Source: Corallococcus terminator | GTDB lineage: Bacteria; Myxococcota; Myxococcia; Myxococcales; Myxococcaceae | Direction of reading: 5' to 3' | Assembly: GCF_003611635.1 (NCBI RefSeq) | Contig: NZ_RAVZ01000049.1 | Location: 1-38,557, forward strand | DNA: 38,557 nucleotides | Part shown: positions 26,864-38,557 of the stretch, piece by piece | Position numbering within the stretch: position 1 is the stretch's first letter | Layout of the letters: every line of letters starts with the position of its first letter | Made by a program: the position numbers and the translations under genes | The notes under the pieces: generated by a model | Databases searched by the model: none | Told to the model about the DNA's origin: nothing | The model's input: the letters and a program-made list of their open reading frames with translations, nothing else

Positions 26864-29800
26864 GTGTCCGACCTCCGCCACACGCTGCTCTTCGTCGACG
26901 ATGAGGCTGACGTCCTCGACATCCTCAGCCGGATGTTCCAACGGCGTTACCGCGTCCTCACGGCGCCTACCGGCCGCGCAGCCCTGGAAATCCTGCGCAC
27001 CGAGTCCGTGGACGTCCTGGTCACCGACCAGCGCATGCCGGAGATGACGGGCATCGAGCTCGTCACCGCCGCCCGCGCGGAAGGCCTGGATGTCACCACG
27101 CTGCTGCTCACCGCCTACACCGACCCGCAGGACATCATCGCGGCCATCAACCAGGGGCAGGTGTACCGCTACGTCACCAAGCCCTGGGACGTGAATGACC
27201 TGCTCATCACCGTGAAGAACGCGGTGGAGTACTCGCAGCTCAAGAAGGACAAGGAGCGGCTCATCCGCCAGCTCCACCAGCGGGTGGAAGCCCTCTTCGT
27301 CCTCTACGAGGTCAGCCGCGCCAGCGCCAACGACCCCGCCAGCTACGACGCCATCATCGATCGCGTGCTCACCGCCGTGGCCCGCGTGCTGCCCTACGAC
27401 TGCGGCGCCGCCCTCATCGCGCCAGAGGGTTCGCGCGGCGCCACGCTGCGCCTGCGCTGCGTGGGCAACGTGGGCGAGCAGGCCCTGCTGGGCGTCAAGG
27501 AGTCCATGCTCGGCGCGTACCGCAAGAGCAGCGGCCTGGCGCTGCCCGAGGACCGGGTCATCACCCGCGTCACCGGCACCACCACCCAGGACGCGGCCTC
27601 GCCCGTCGTCTACCCCAACCAGCTCACGGTGAACCTCACCGCCGCGGGCAAGCCCGTGGGCATGCTGTCGCTGTTCTCCCACCGCGCGGACGCGTTCACC
27701 GAGGACGACGGCCTCTTGCTGGACGTGCTCGCCAACCAGACGGCGGATGCCATCCAGTCGCTGCGCTCGGCGGAGGAGGAAGCCCGTCACCGCATGGAGC
27801 GCATGGTCGCGTCCATGGCGGACGGCGTGGTGCTCACCGACGAGAAGAACGACATCGTGGTGATGAACCCCGCCGCGCGCCGGCTCCTGCGCGCGGGCGA
27901 GGAAGGGCAGGGCAACTCCAGCCGCCTGCTGGAGGACCGCCTGGGCTTCCAGCCGTTCCAACTGGTGCGCAACCTGGAGTACAGCGGCCACCAGATCCTT
28001 CGCGAGGACGTGAAGCTCTTCGATCGCACGGTGCAGACCACCGTGACGCCCGTCAACGACGCTCGCGGCACATTGCGAGGCGTGTGCGTGGTGCTGCGCG
28101 ACATCACCGACCAGAAGCGGCTGGAGGAGCGCAAGGACGCGTTCGTCTCCATGGTGAGCCACGAGCTGCGCACGCCGCTCACCTCCATCACCGGGGCGTT
28201 GGATCTGGTGCTCAACCGGATGGCGGGGGACATCAACGAGCGGCAGCACCGCTACCTGTCGCTCGCCAAGGACTCCGCCGAGAAGCTCAACGGCATCGTC
28301 GACGACCTGTTGGACCTGTCGAAGTTCGCGCAGGGCCGGCTGCGGATGAGCTTCGAGCGCATCTACCTGGAGGAGCTGGTCCAGCGCGTGGTGGAGAAGT
28401 ACGGCCCTGCCTTCGCGGAGCGCCGCGTGCGCGTGGTGCCGCTGCTGCCGCAGCACCCGCTGCGCGCCATGCTGGATCCCAACCGCGTGAATCAGGTGCT
28501 CAACAACCTGCTCAACAACGCGGTGAAGTTCACGCCCGAAGGCGGAGAGGTGCGCGTGGAATTGCGCGCCACCTCCAGCCTGCCCGGCTACGTGGTGCTC
28601 TCCTGTTGGAACAGCGGCGACCCCATCGCCGAGGACAGCCTGGAGCGCATCTTCGATCGCTTCGAGCAGGCGCGCACGCAGGCCAACCGCACCGTGCGCG
28701 GCACCGGCCTGGGGCTGGCCATCTGCCGCAACATCGTGGAGGCGCACGGCGGCCGCATCTGGTGCGAGCCGTCCCACGACGGCGTGCGCTTCATCGCCGT
28801 GCTCCCCACCGAACCTCCGCAGGAGGTGCTGTCGCAGGAGGGCGTGGAGATGCAGCCCTTCCCGCAGCCAGTCCGCCCGGAGGCCCGCGGCAAGTTGCTC
28901 ATCATCGAGGGCGAGCCCGAGGTGGGCCACATCATGAAGGCGCTGCTGGGCGCCCGGGGCTACCGCGTGCGGCTGGCGTCGTCCGCGGAAGAGGGCCTGA
29001 GCGCCGCCCGCAACATGCATCCGGACGTGCTGCTCGTGTCGGTGCGCCTGCCGGACCCGGCCGTGGACGGCCTTCGGCTAGCGGAGATCCTCCGGAATGA
29101 TCCGGAGACGCGCCGCGCGCCGCTGCTGCTCACCTCCGCGTTCGATGAGCGCCAGCGCGCCTTCCGTGCTGGTGCCGACGCGTTCCTCGTGCGCCCGTTG
29201 GCCGGGGACAAGCTGCTGGCCACGGTGGACTCGCTGTCGCGGGGCCGCGCTGGCGCCCAGCATGGCCGCGTTCTGGTGGTGGACGACGACGCGAAGATCG
29301 CCTCCATCTGCCGCGAGGTCCTGGAGGGCATGGGCTTCGAGGTGGGCGTCGCGCACAGCATCGAGGAGGGACGCCGTTCCCTGCGCGAGCGCCGGCCGGA
29401 CGCGGTGCTGCTGGAAGTGTCCCTGCCGGATGGCGACGGGTTCGCGTTCCTGGAGGAGATCAAGGCCGAGCGCGCCAGTGGCCACATCTCCGTCATCTTC
29501 ATCTCCGCGCGCACGGAGACGTCCTCCAAGGTGCGCGCGCTGAAGCTGGGCGGGGACGACTACATCACCAAACCCTTCGACGCGCTGGAGCTGGGCGCGC
29601 GCGTGGAAAGCCTGCTGCGGCGCAAGGAGCAGGAGCTGTCCTCGTCGCCCACCACGCAACTGCCGGGCTCCACCGCCATCGAGCGCGAAGTGCAGCGGCG
29701 GTTGTCCGCGCGCCAGCCGTTCGCGTTCTGCTACCTGGATTTGGACAACCTCAAGGCCTACAACGACTACTACGGCTTCGCGAAGGCGGACGGCGTGGTG

Positions 29801-30201
29801 CGCCAGACGGGCGACCTGATGCGGGAGATCTTCCAGCAGGAAGGCGCCGTCGGGGACTTCCTGGGCCACGTGGCGGGAGACGACTTCGTCTTCATCACCT
29901 CCACGGAGTCGGTGGACCGGGTGTGCCAGCGGGCCATCGAGGCCTTCGACCGGATCATCCCGCTCTACTACGATCGGCAGGACCGGGAGCGCGGCCACAT
30001 CGAGGCGGAGGATCGCTTCGGGGAGAAGCGCCACTTCCCCATCATGAGCGTGTCCGTGGTGGCGGTGATGACCGACGGCGTCGCGCATGACCATGCGGAG
30101 CTGGCGCGCCGGGCCGCGGACATGAAGAAGAAGGCCAAGGCCATCCCGGGCTCCGTCTTCCTGCGCAGCGACGTGGAGCGCGTGGTCCGGTCCATCACGG
30201 G

Positions 30202-30205
<4 letters not shown>
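26864..30205 (+). CDS. Large hybrid histidine kinase: REC-GAF-PAS-HK-REC-REC-degenerate GGDEF
   Basis: A 1113-residue soluble signalling protein. The first receiver (1-125) is intact, with LFVDDEAD, Asp55 in [10 protein letters not shown] and Lys in [11 protein letters not shown]-like (about 145-300) and PAS-like (about 310-420) modules follow. The transmitter has His433 in [21 protein letters not shown], and GTGLGLAI. Receiver 2 (about 675-790) is dead: the acidic pocket is IIEGEP and the phospho-acceptor is Ser726. Receiver 3 (about 800-915) keeps VVDDDAK and TKPFDALEL but has Glu851 in place of Asp, possibly mimicking phosphorylation. The GGDEF domain has AGDDF (1004-1008) and no RxxD, so cyclase activity is unlikely. 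The only usable start is GTG 26864, with no clear ribosome site. Its stop overlaps the next kinase start (ATGA). Layout recalls SgmT-type kinases, but I do not assign that name. Confidence 0.92.
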
Positions 30206-32037
<1,832 letters not shown>

Positions 32038-32069
32038 GCGGGGCCGCTGTGCTAGGCAGGGCCCAACGC

Positions 32070-33062
32070 ATGGCTGCTTCCTCCTCCCGTTCGCGACAGG
32101 CGCCGTTCCTCGCCGCCGTCGTCCTCATCCTCGCCGCGCTGCCGGTGGGCTGGTTCGTCTTCCTTCGAGAGCCCCCCGCGCCTCCTCAGCCCCCCACGCC
32201 CATGGACGCGGGGACCGTGCAGCCCGTCCAGGTGAAGCGCGTGGACCTGGAGCTGAGCACCTTCGAGGGCACCGTGGAGGTGCGGCATGGCGAAAAGGGG
32301 GAGTGGGTTCCCGCCGAGAAGGGCATGGCGCTGCGTCCCACGGACGCGGTGCGCACGGGCGACGGCTCCTACGCCGTGCTGGTGAATGGCGAGACCTTCG
32401 AGGTCCGCATGGACGCCGGCACCGCGGTGTCCGTGGAGGAGCTGACCACCTCGCTGTCGCGGCTGCTGCTCGACAACGGTTCGGCCACCGCCACGGTGCG
32501 GGGGGGCAAGCGCCACAGCTTCGAGCTGACCGCGAAGAACGGCAACGCGAAGGCAAGCACCAGCAGCGGTACCTTCACCATGAGCAACAACGGCGCGGGC
32601 ACGGTGAGCGTGGGCACGCGTGAGGGAGAGGTGGAGCTGCGTGGCGAGGGCAAGGTCGTCATCGTCCGCCCGGGTCAGCAATCCATCGTCCGCCCCGGAC
32701 AGGCTCCTTCCGAGCCCGCCCCCGTCCCGACGAGCATCCTGCTGAAGGTGAACTGGCCTGCGGAAGTGCTGCCCCAGCGCGAGCTCATCGTCATCGGACA
32801 TACGGATCCCGGCAACCAGGTTGAGGTCAACGGCGCCATGGTGACTGCGGACGAGACAGGGCGCTTCGAGCGCAAGGTGGCGCTCGCGGAAGGCAGCAAC
32901 GACGTGCAGGTGCGCGCAAGGGGGGTCGGGGGAGGCGTCGGGAAGGACCAGGCCAAGGTGACCGTGAAGGTGCCGCCCGTGAAGCCGCCGCCCGTGAAGC
33001 CGGTGATAGAAGTCAACCCGAAGGCGCTTTGGGAGAAGACCTCTGGGGGCGCTCCGCTCTGA
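32070..33062 (+). CDS. FecR-domain membrane protein
   Basis: A 330-residue protein with one N-terminal membrane segment (about 10-32, APFLAAVVLILAALPVGWFV) and a periplasmic FecR-like domain (about 45-190). The latter has FEGTVEVRHGEKGEWVPAEK, ALRPTDAVRTGDGSYAVL and a beta-helical SGTFTMSNNGAGTVSVGTR stretch. The region at about 220-315 looks like an Ig-like or carbohydrate-binding-like beta module, and a Pro/Lys-rich tail follows. Classical FecR passes a signal to an ECF sigma factor; none is adjacent, so this is more likely a structural or sensing partner of the kinases. ATG 32070 is chosen; GTG 32034, which overlaps the kinase stop, would add 12 residues. Confidence 0.85.
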   Translation: MAASSSRSRQAPFLAAVVLILAALPVGWFVFLREPPAPPQPPTPMDAGTVQPVQVKRVDLELSTFEGTVEVRHGEKGEWVPAEKGMALRPTDAVRTGDGSYAVLVNGETFEVRMDAGTAVSVEELTTSLSRLLLDNGSATATVRGGKRHSFELTAKNGNAKASTSSGTFTMSNNGAGTVSVGTREGEVELRGEGKVVIVRPGQQSIVRPGQAPSEPAPVPTSILLKVNWPAEVLPQRELIVIGHTDPGNQVEVNGAMVTADETGRFERKVALAEGSNDVQVRARGVGGGVGKDQAKVTVKVPPVKPPPVKPVIEVNPKALWEKTSGGAPL

Positions 33063-33245
33063 TCCATCACCCGGGCCGTGAGGTCCTGCGGTGCCCGCCT
33101 GACCTGGAGGGTCACGCCACCCACGTACGGCGCTCCGGGGCCTGAGGGACCGCCACTTCCGGCGGGATGCAGCAGCAAAGAGGTGCAGTCCCGACGGTGG
33201 GCCTTGTAGAGTCGGGTTGCCCTGGAACGTCTGATCCCCGCCCTG

Positions 33246-35147
33246 TTGTTGGTGTGTGCCCCGGTCTGGGCGGCTTCCCTGGAGCTGCTCGGACCGGCTG
33301 CGGCCGTGCCGCCGGAAGGCTTCACGGTGGCGGTGGTGCGCCGGGACGCCAAGGGCGCGCCCGTGACGTTCGCGCCGCCGACGGTGACGGTGGAGGGCGC
33401 GCAGGTGCGGCCCGGTCCGGAGGCGCCCCCGCTGCGCACCTTCGTCGTGGTTCCGAAGCCCCAGGTGCGCGAGGTGGTGGTGCGCGTGAAGGGCGACGGG
33501 GACGAGGCCCAGGCGCGCTACGCCGTGGGACCGCCCGCCAGCCGCATGGAGCTTTCGTTGGAGCCCGCCCAGCCGGTGAAGGGGCGCGACACGGATGCGA
33601 CGCTCACCGTACGGCGCCTGTTGCCAGACGGCACCCCGGATGACAGCGGGGCCCCGCCGGTGCTGCGTGCGAGCACCGGCCTGGTGGAAGGGCTGAAGCA
33701 CACGGGCCCCGGGACGTACGTGGCCCGCTATGTGTTGCCGCAGACGCGCTTGCCCGAGGCGGCCATCCTGGTGGCGCTGTCCGCGTGGCCGCATCCGCAG
33801 TCGGTGCACGGCGCCTACGGGCGGCTTCTGGTGCCGCTGGCGACGTCGGTGGATCTGCCCGGGGTGAGCGAGGCCGGGGCGATGCTGTCCCTGGAGCTCG
33901 CGGGCAAGCGCTTCGGGCCCGTGCGGGTGGGCCCGGACGGACGCTTCGTGCTGCCGCTGATCGTTCCCCCCGGCCATCCCCTGGCCCGGGGCGAGGTGGA
34001 GGACGACGCGGGCAACGTGGAGCGCATCGCCATCGACCTCCAGTTGCCGCCGACGGATGGGCTGGCGTGCGTGCTCAACCCGCAGCGGCTGCCTGCGGAT
34101 GGCATGTCGCAGGCCCGGCTGCTGTGTGCCACCAGTGATCCGAAGGGGCTGCCGGTGGCGGATGCGCGCGTCACCGCGAAGGCGAAGCACGGGCGGTTGG
34201 AAGGTCCCCAGCGCGACGCGAACGGCATGCTCGAATGGCGCTACACCGCGCCGCGCGTGCTCGCGTCGGATGAGCGCATCGAAGCGGCCTGGCCGCAGCG
34301 CGGTCCGGGGTCGCGCGAGTCGCTGCCGATGCAGTTGGTGCAGGGGCCCGTGCGGGACGTGACGGTGTCCCTGTCCGAGCCGCTGGTGCACCGGGGCACG
34401 GAGGGCCGGGTGGTGGTGGTGGCCCGCGACGCGGCGGGGCAGCCGCGCGCGGAGGCGAAGGTGGAGCTGTCCACGCCGGTGGGCACGGTGGGCACGGCGG
34501 TGGAGTCGCCGCCCGGGACGTTCACCGTCCCGTGGCGTGTGCCCGAGGACGGCGCGGAAGGCCACACGGAGCTGTCCGTGCATGCGTTCGGGCCCCCGGG
34601 GACGGAGCCCGCGCGGCTCGCGGTGTGGCGGCAGGGCCGGGAGCTGGTCGCGGGTGTGGTGGATCTCGCGGGGTTGCCGGTGCCCCGACAGCCGCTGCGG
34701 GTGGCGGGCGTGGAGATGACGACGGGGACGGATGGCACGGTGATGCTGGGGTCGCTTCGGACCGGCGCGGTGCGCGTGACGCACGGCGTGTGGCCGGGGC
34801 TCGATGTCACGGTGTACGTGCTGGGTGTCGACGGCCCGGTGTTCCCGGAGCAGGCGCCGCTGGTTCCTGGCCGTGTGACGTTGGGCGCGGACGTCGGGCC
34901 GGCGTTGCCGGTCAACGTGCGGGTGCGCGTGGAGGGCACGCGCGTGATGTGCTGGGTGGAGGACTCGCGGGGTGTCGTGCTGGTGGACCGGCCGGTGCAC
35001 GTCGCCCTGTCCGAAGGCGAGCGGGGTGACGAGACGGTGCGCGATGGGCTCACGCGCTTCACGGTGCGGGGCGCGAAGGGACCCGTGAGCGTGTCCGTGG
35101 CGGACGTGCGCACGGGCGTGACGGCCATCGAAGAGGTGCGGCCTTGA
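33246..35147 (+). CDS. Large exported protein with Ig-like repeats
   Basis: A protein of about 633 residues made of repeated beta-sandwich modules, similar in pattern to bacterial Ig-like/invasin-type domains. Each has a short Pro/Gly-rich link, then V-x-V strands, for example KGLPVADARVTAKAKHGRLE, GQPRAEAKVELSTPVGTVGT and the ending GPVSVSVADVRTGVTAIEEV. The N-terminus resembles a signal peptide (LLVCAPVWAASLELL). The start is uncertain: TTG 33246, TTG 33249 and GTG 33252 are candidates, and a CTG at 33222 would give a longer, more typical signal. Its stop overlaps the start of the next gene (TTGA), so the two products are probably made together as partners at the cell surface. Confidence 0.8.
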   Translation: MLVCAPVWAASLELLGPAAAVPPEGFTVAVVRRDAKGAPVTFAPPTVTVEGAQVRPGPEAPPLRTFVVVPKPQVREVVVRVKGDGDEAQARYAVGPPASRMELSLEPAQPVKGRDTDATLTVRRLLPDGTPDDSGAPPVLRASTGLVEGLKHTGPGTYVARYVLPQTRLPEAAILVALSAWPHPQSVHGAYGRLLVPLATSVDLPGVSEAGAMLSLELAGKRFGPVRVGPDGRFVLPLIVPPGHPLARGEVEDDAGNVERIAIDLQLPPTDGLACVLNPQRLPADGMSQARLLCATSDPKGLPVADARVTAKAKHGRLEGPQRDANGMLEWRYTAPRVLASDERIEAAWPQRGPGSRESLPMQLVQGPVRDVTVSLSEPLVHRGTEGRVVVVARDAAGQPRAEAKVELSTPVGTVGTAVESPPGTFTVPWRVPEDGAEGHTELSVHAFGPPGTEPARLAVWRQGRELVAGVVDLAGLPVPRQPLRVAGVEMTTGTDGTVMLGSLRTGAVRVTHGVWPGLDVTVYVLGVDGPVFPEQAPLVPGRVTLGADVGPALPVNVRVRVEGTRVMCWVEDSRGVVLVDRPVHVALSEGERGDETVRDGLTRFTVRGAKGPVSVSVADVRTGVTAIEEVRP

Positions 35148-38100
35148 GTCGCCCCTGTCCGGCATCGGCCCGGGCGTCCGTGCTCGCGCACTTCGTCGTG
35201 AGGAGTCTCGCCTTCGCCGTGCTCCTGCTGTCGCCGCAAGCTTTCGCCCAGTCGCTGGCCCTGGATCTGCCCACCCAGGCTTCGACGATCGCGGGCCGCG
35301 TCTGTCAGGACGTGGATGGTGATGGCCTCTGCGGTCCCGACGAGCCGGGACTCGCGAACGTGCGCCTGGTGCTGGCCACCGGCCGTGAGGTGCGCACCGA
35401 TGCCGCAGGGCGCTACCACCTCAACGGCGTGGACTCACGCCTTCCGGATACGACGGAGGGACTCCACCTGCGCCCCGGACGTCACCTGCTGAAGGTGGAT
35501 GCACGAGGGCTGCCATCGGCCAGTCAGGTGTCCCCGAAGGCCGCGACCGTGGAGGTCTCCTGGGGTGCCGCCGTCCTCCAGGACTTCGCCATCCGCCTGC
35601 CCCCCGCACCGCCTCCCGCACCTGTGGCAACCACCGTCGCGCGGCCTCCCGAGGCACGCGTCGTCCCCGAGGGCGTCCGCTTCCTGCTCACGGGCCAGGC
35701 CGCTGCTGGTGAGAAGGTTCGAGTGGCCGACGTGGATGTGGCCGTGGACGCTTCTGGCGCATGGCAGGTGATGTTGCCGCTCCAGCCGGGGCTCAACGCT
35801 GTCTCCGTCACCACCGCGACTCCACGAGGGGAGGTGGGCATCTTCCAGCGCCTCTTCGACGTGGTTCGACGTGGAGAGCGCGGGTGGCTCGTCATTCCCC
35901 GCGAGGCGACGCGTTTGGGCACCGTGAAGGGCCTTTCGTCCGACGCCGCGCCGCTGCCCACCGGAGACACGCGCGTGTGGGTGGAGGCGCTTCCCGGCAC
36001 CGAGGTGACCTCGACCGGGATCGCGCTCACGGTGGGCTCCGACGGTCGCGCGAGCCTGCCCGTGCGGCTCGTGACGGGACGCAACACGCTTCCCCTCTCC
36101 CTGCGACCTCCAGGGCGGCCTCCGAGCGCCGTGACGCTGGTGCTCGAAGCGCGCGCCCAGCCCTTCGCCGTGGGTCTGCTCGACCTGGAGGCCAGCATCG
36201 CGCCCGCGGGCGGCGGCTTCCGTCTCCGGGGGCGTGGCGCCGTCCATGGCGAGGCTCAGGTGGGGCCGGTGCAGGTGGTGGGAGAACTGGACCTGCGGGA
36301 CACGGACCTGCGCCAGTTGAGCGATGCACCCCTCGTGGACTGGCTGCGTCCCCGTCAGCCCGAGCGCTTCGACCGCTGGCGCGATCCCGACATCGCTCCG
36401 GCGGAGTGGGGGGATGCTTCTCTGTCCCTCACTCCCAACCCCTCAGGCGGGCGCCTGCGCCTGGAGGCCCGGCACGAGCAGTATGGCCGCGCCGGCTTCG
36501 GCACCTACCGCGCGCTCCAGCAGGACCGGGAGGTGGGCCGCTATCACCGCCCCCTCTTCGGCCCCTATGCCGAAGTGGAGAAGCAACTGGGTGAGCTGCG
36601 CGTGGGCGTGGACGCGTTCGCGGGAGGGCTCGTGGATCCGACGCGAGGCCTGGCCGCGATCCCCGCGCACGAGGAGCTGCGGGCCACGGGCGGCAGCCTC
36701 TACTACCTGGGCGGCAACACCGTGGCGGAGGGTTCGGAGCTGGTGCGCGTGGAGGTTCGCGACGGCGTCACCGGGCTGCCCCTGGGCGAGCAGCACCTGA
36801 TCCGCGGTCGCGACTACGACATCGACTACCTCGCGGGCCGCATCCTGCTCGCGCGCCCGCTGTCGATGCTCACGGGCTCCTCGCTGCTTCGCACGGACGC
36901 GCTCACCCAGGCACCCGAGCCCGTGCTGGTCGTGGACTACGCCGTGCTGCGCTCGGGCGATCCGCGCGACACGGTGGGAGGCGAGGCCTGGGCGAGCTGG
37001 CGCGACTCTTCCGTGGGCTTGTCCGCCGTGCGCGAACGTCGTCAGGGCGCGCCGTTCCAACTGCTGTCCGGACGCGGAAAGACGCGACTGGGCGCCTACT
37101 CGCTGATCGCCGAGGCCGCGACCAGCCGTGGCGTCGCGGTGGAGCCGGGCGTCTTCGGCGTATCGGACGACGGCGGTCTGAGCTTCCTGCGTCCTGTTGG
37201 CACCCAGGATGATCACGGTGGCGCCGTGGGCCTGCGCCTGAGTGGGCCTTCGCCCTTCGAGGCTGGCGGCACCGTGGACGCCGCGTGGCGCGAGCGTTCG
37301 AAGGGGTTCTCCGACGGTGCCCACCAGGAGGCCGCGCGCTTCCGGCAGCTCTCGCTGCGCGCCACGCAGCCGGTGGGGCCCCTGGGCATCACGCTCCTGG
37401 GCGATGAGCGACGCTCGGCGGATCCGCGCCTGCCCTTCCAGGATGTCCCCTTCGCCGCGCGAACGCTGGGCGCCTCCGTCGGCTATCAGGACGAGGGCGA
37501 CTGGGGCGTGCGCGTGGAGGTGCGTGACGGTTGGCTGCGCGCCAGCGAGCTGGCCGGCAGCGGCGAGGTCCTCGAAGGAGGCCGCACCTCCGCGGGCGTG
37601 GCGGGACACTACGCCGTGGCCCCGGGCGTGGTGGTGTCCGCCGGCCACCGGCAGCGGCTGTTCGAGCGCGGCGCGGGCCCGGGCCGGAGGGATGACACCT
37701 TCACCTCCGCGGGCGTGGACCTTGAGTTGGGAAAGGACGCCGCCGTGGGCGTCAAGGGCGGCTGGGGTCCCCAGCTCGGCCCGCAGGCGTGGCTGGATGC
37801 TCGGATGCGGCGCGGCCCGGAGATCTACTACGGCGGCTACTCCGTGGACGTGGACGGACCGGACTTCGGCGCGGCGCGCGCGGTGACGGGGGCTCGCACG
37901 GAGGTGGGCGACGGCACCACGGTGTTCGTGGAGGACGTGAGCGCGCACGACGCCACGGCCATGCGGCTCGCGCGCGCGGTGGGCTTCCAGCAAGCGGTGC
38001 TGAACGGGTTCAGCGTGGGGGCCCGCTACGAGCGCGGCGTGCGCCACCCGCTGGACATCGACGGCGACCTGCGGCGCGACGTGGCCAGCGTCTCCGCGCA

Positions 38101-38557
38101 GTGGCTGCAAGAGCGCGTCCGCGCGGACGTCCGCGCGGAGGTCCGTCACGAGGAGGGGACTCCCGCGCGCGGTGTCCTCCTTCCCGGTCAGTCTGTTCCG
38201 GCGCCGGTGGATCGCACCCAGGTGGTGCTGGCGCTGGCCGCCGAGGCCCTGCTCGCGCGCGACGTGACGGCCTCTGGACGGTTGGACTTCGCGCACACCG
38301 CGGGCCAGGACGGGCTGGAGGCGCGGTTCGCGGAGGGCTTCGCGGCGGTCGCCTGGCGGCCGGGCCCCTGGCTGGTGGTGGCCCGCTATGGCCTCACGCG
38401 GGAGCTGTCTCCTGGCGTCCGTTCGGTCTTCGGTGACCGGACGCTCCAGACGCTGTCGCTGATGCCGGCGGTGCGGGTGGGCGACCGGCTGTCGGTGGCG
38501 GCGGGACTGCATGCCGGTCGCTCCAGCCTGGGGGATTCAGCGCGGTGGGTGTGGACG
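35144..38557 (+). CDS. Very large exported SdrD-B-like/outer-membrane protein (3' end outside window)
   Basis: At least 1138 residues, still open at the window edge. The TTG at 35144 overlaps the previous stop and has GAGG at a good distance; a GTG at 35198 would also give a signal peptide. The signal ends about SPQAFAQS. An SdrD-B/Cna-B-like module with a calcium-type loop (RVCQDVDGDGLCGPDEPGL, then TDAAGRYHLNGVD) follows. Next come a Pro-rich hinge and a long beta-rich part with many alternating aromatic strands (RLEARHEQYGRAGFGTYRAL, YYGGYSVDVDGPDFGAARA), typical of a large outer-membrane barrel. I infer an outer-membrane anchor or secretion channel for surface material, fed by the upstream Ig-like protein. 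No known name can be given. Confidence 0.82.
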   Translation, partial: MSRPCPASARASVLAHFVVRSLAFAVLLLSPQAFAQSLALDLPTQASTIAGRVCQDVDGDGLCGPDEPGLANVRLVLATGREVRTDAAGRYHLNGVDSRLPDTTEGLHLRPGRHLLKVDARGLPSASQVSPKAATVEVSWGAAVLQDFAIRLPPAPPPAPVATTVARPPEARVVPEGVRFLLTGQAAAGEKVRVADVDVAVDASGAWQVMLPLQPGLNAVSVTTATPRGEVGIFQRLFDVVRRGERGWLVIPREATRLGTVKGLSSDAAPLPTGDTRVWVEALPGTEVTSTGIALTVGSDGRASLPVRLVTGRNTLPLSLRPPGRPPSAVTLVLEARAQPFAVGLLDLEASIAPAGGGFRLRGRGAVHGEAQVGPVQVVGELDLRDTDLRQLSDAPLVDWLRPRQPERFDRWRDPDIAPAEWGDASLSLTPNPSGGRLRLEARHEQYGRAGFGTYRALQQDREVGRYHRPLFGPYAEVEKQLGELRVGVDAFAGGLVDPTRGLAAIPAHEELRATGGSLYYLGGNTVAEGSELVRVEVRDGVTGLPLGEQHLIRGRDYDIDYLAGRILLARPLSMLTGSSLLRTDALTQAPEPVLVVDYAVLRSGDPRDTVGGEAWASWRDSSVGLSAVRERRQGAPFQLLSGRGKTRLGAYSLIAEAATSRGVAVEPGVFGVSDDGGLSFLRPVGTQDDHGGAVGLRLSGPSPFEAGGTVDAAWRERSKGFSDGAHQEAARFRQLSLRATQPVGPLGITLLGDERRSADPRLPFQDVPFAARTLGASVGYQDEGDWGVRVEVRDGWLRASELAGSGEVLEGGRTSAGVAGHYAVAPGVVVSAGHRQRLFERGAGPGRRDDTFTSAGVDLELGKDAAVGVKGGWGPQLGPQAWLDARMRRGPEIYYGGYSVDVDGPDFGAARAVTGARTEVGDGTTVFVEDVSAHDATAMRLARAVGFQQAVLNGFSVGARYERGVRHPLDIDGDLRRDVASVSAQWLQERVRADVRAEVRHEEGTPARGVLLPGQSVPAPVDRTQVVLALAAEALLARDVTASGRLDFAHTAGQDGLEARFAEGFAAVAWRPGPWLVVARYGLTRELSPGVRSVFGDRTLQTLSLMPAVRVGDRLSVAAGLHAGRSSLGDSARWVWT

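Noticed and set aside
26669-29020. Upstream extension of lexA on the minus strand
   Set aside because: The open frame continues past the lexA start into the antisense of the kinase, but LexA proteins begin at MEELTERQ, with a good ribosome site at 26668.
32052-35165. 1037-codon minus-strand open frame over the FecR-like and Ig-like genes
   Set aside because: Composition is typical of an antisense shadow (His/Arg/Gly runs, no domains), and the plus-strand genes have signals, domains and tight spacing.
36443-38512. 689-codon minus-strand open frame near the right edge
   Set aside because: Shadow of the giant plus-strand exported protein, whose SdrD-B-like and barrel-like sequence is coherent.

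Overview
The window is about 38.6 kb of high-GC DNA from a fruiting, gliding myxobacterium of the Myxococcus/Corallococcus/Pyxidicoccus group. The main reason is a clear RomR polarity regulator. Support comes from an encapsulin cargo protein ending in LTVGSLRK, a LexA operator that fits the Myxococcus xanthus consensus, a myxobacterial Imm11/DUF1629-type immunity gene, and a very high density of two-component and c-di-GMP proteins. Genus and species cannot be fixed from the sequence alone.

Region 1-5412 (signalling and polarity): a hybrid histidine kinase that runs off the left edge, an EncC-like ferritin-fold encapsulin cargo, a receiver-GGDEF diguanylate cyclase, a double CheW-like protein, and RomR with its 75-bp tandemly repeated proline-rich linker. 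The c-di-GMP enzyme and the CheW-like protein sit head to head beside romR, so they are candidates for the polarity and reversal circuit.

Region 5436-21958 (housekeeping and metabolism): valS, fused in frame to a TPR-like segment and a histone-H1-like Lys/Ala tail; nadC; a lower-GC insert with an NTF2-fold small protein; an exported alkaline-phosphatase-superfamily enzyme; a YbgC-like thioesterase; glpX; a RatA/START-like protein; a 57-residue small protein flanked by strong hairpins; a DraG-fold protein that has lost its metal-binding signatures; the eno-surE-LysM/M23 lipoprotein cluster; and an acyl-CoA ligase overlapping a panE-like reductase.

Region 21959-25981: an SDR enzyme, an outer-membrane beta-barrel protein with a CsgG/TolB-like front end, a TPR lipoprotein, and a broken toxin-immunity locus. 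In the last, a lipoprotein leader is joined out of frame to a short toxin-like tail, and is followed by an intact Imm11/DUF1629-type immunity gene.

Region 26000-38557: lexA with its operator, divergent from a 1113-residue hybrid kinase whose last two receivers and GGDEF domain are degenerate. A second, membrane-bound kinase overlaps it. Then come a FecR-like membrane protein, a large exported Ig-like protein, and a very large exported protein (SdrD-B-like domain plus probable outer-membrane barrel) that runs off the right edge. The chain is tightly packed and co-oriented, with one 183-bp gap, and looks like a signalling plus cell-surface module.
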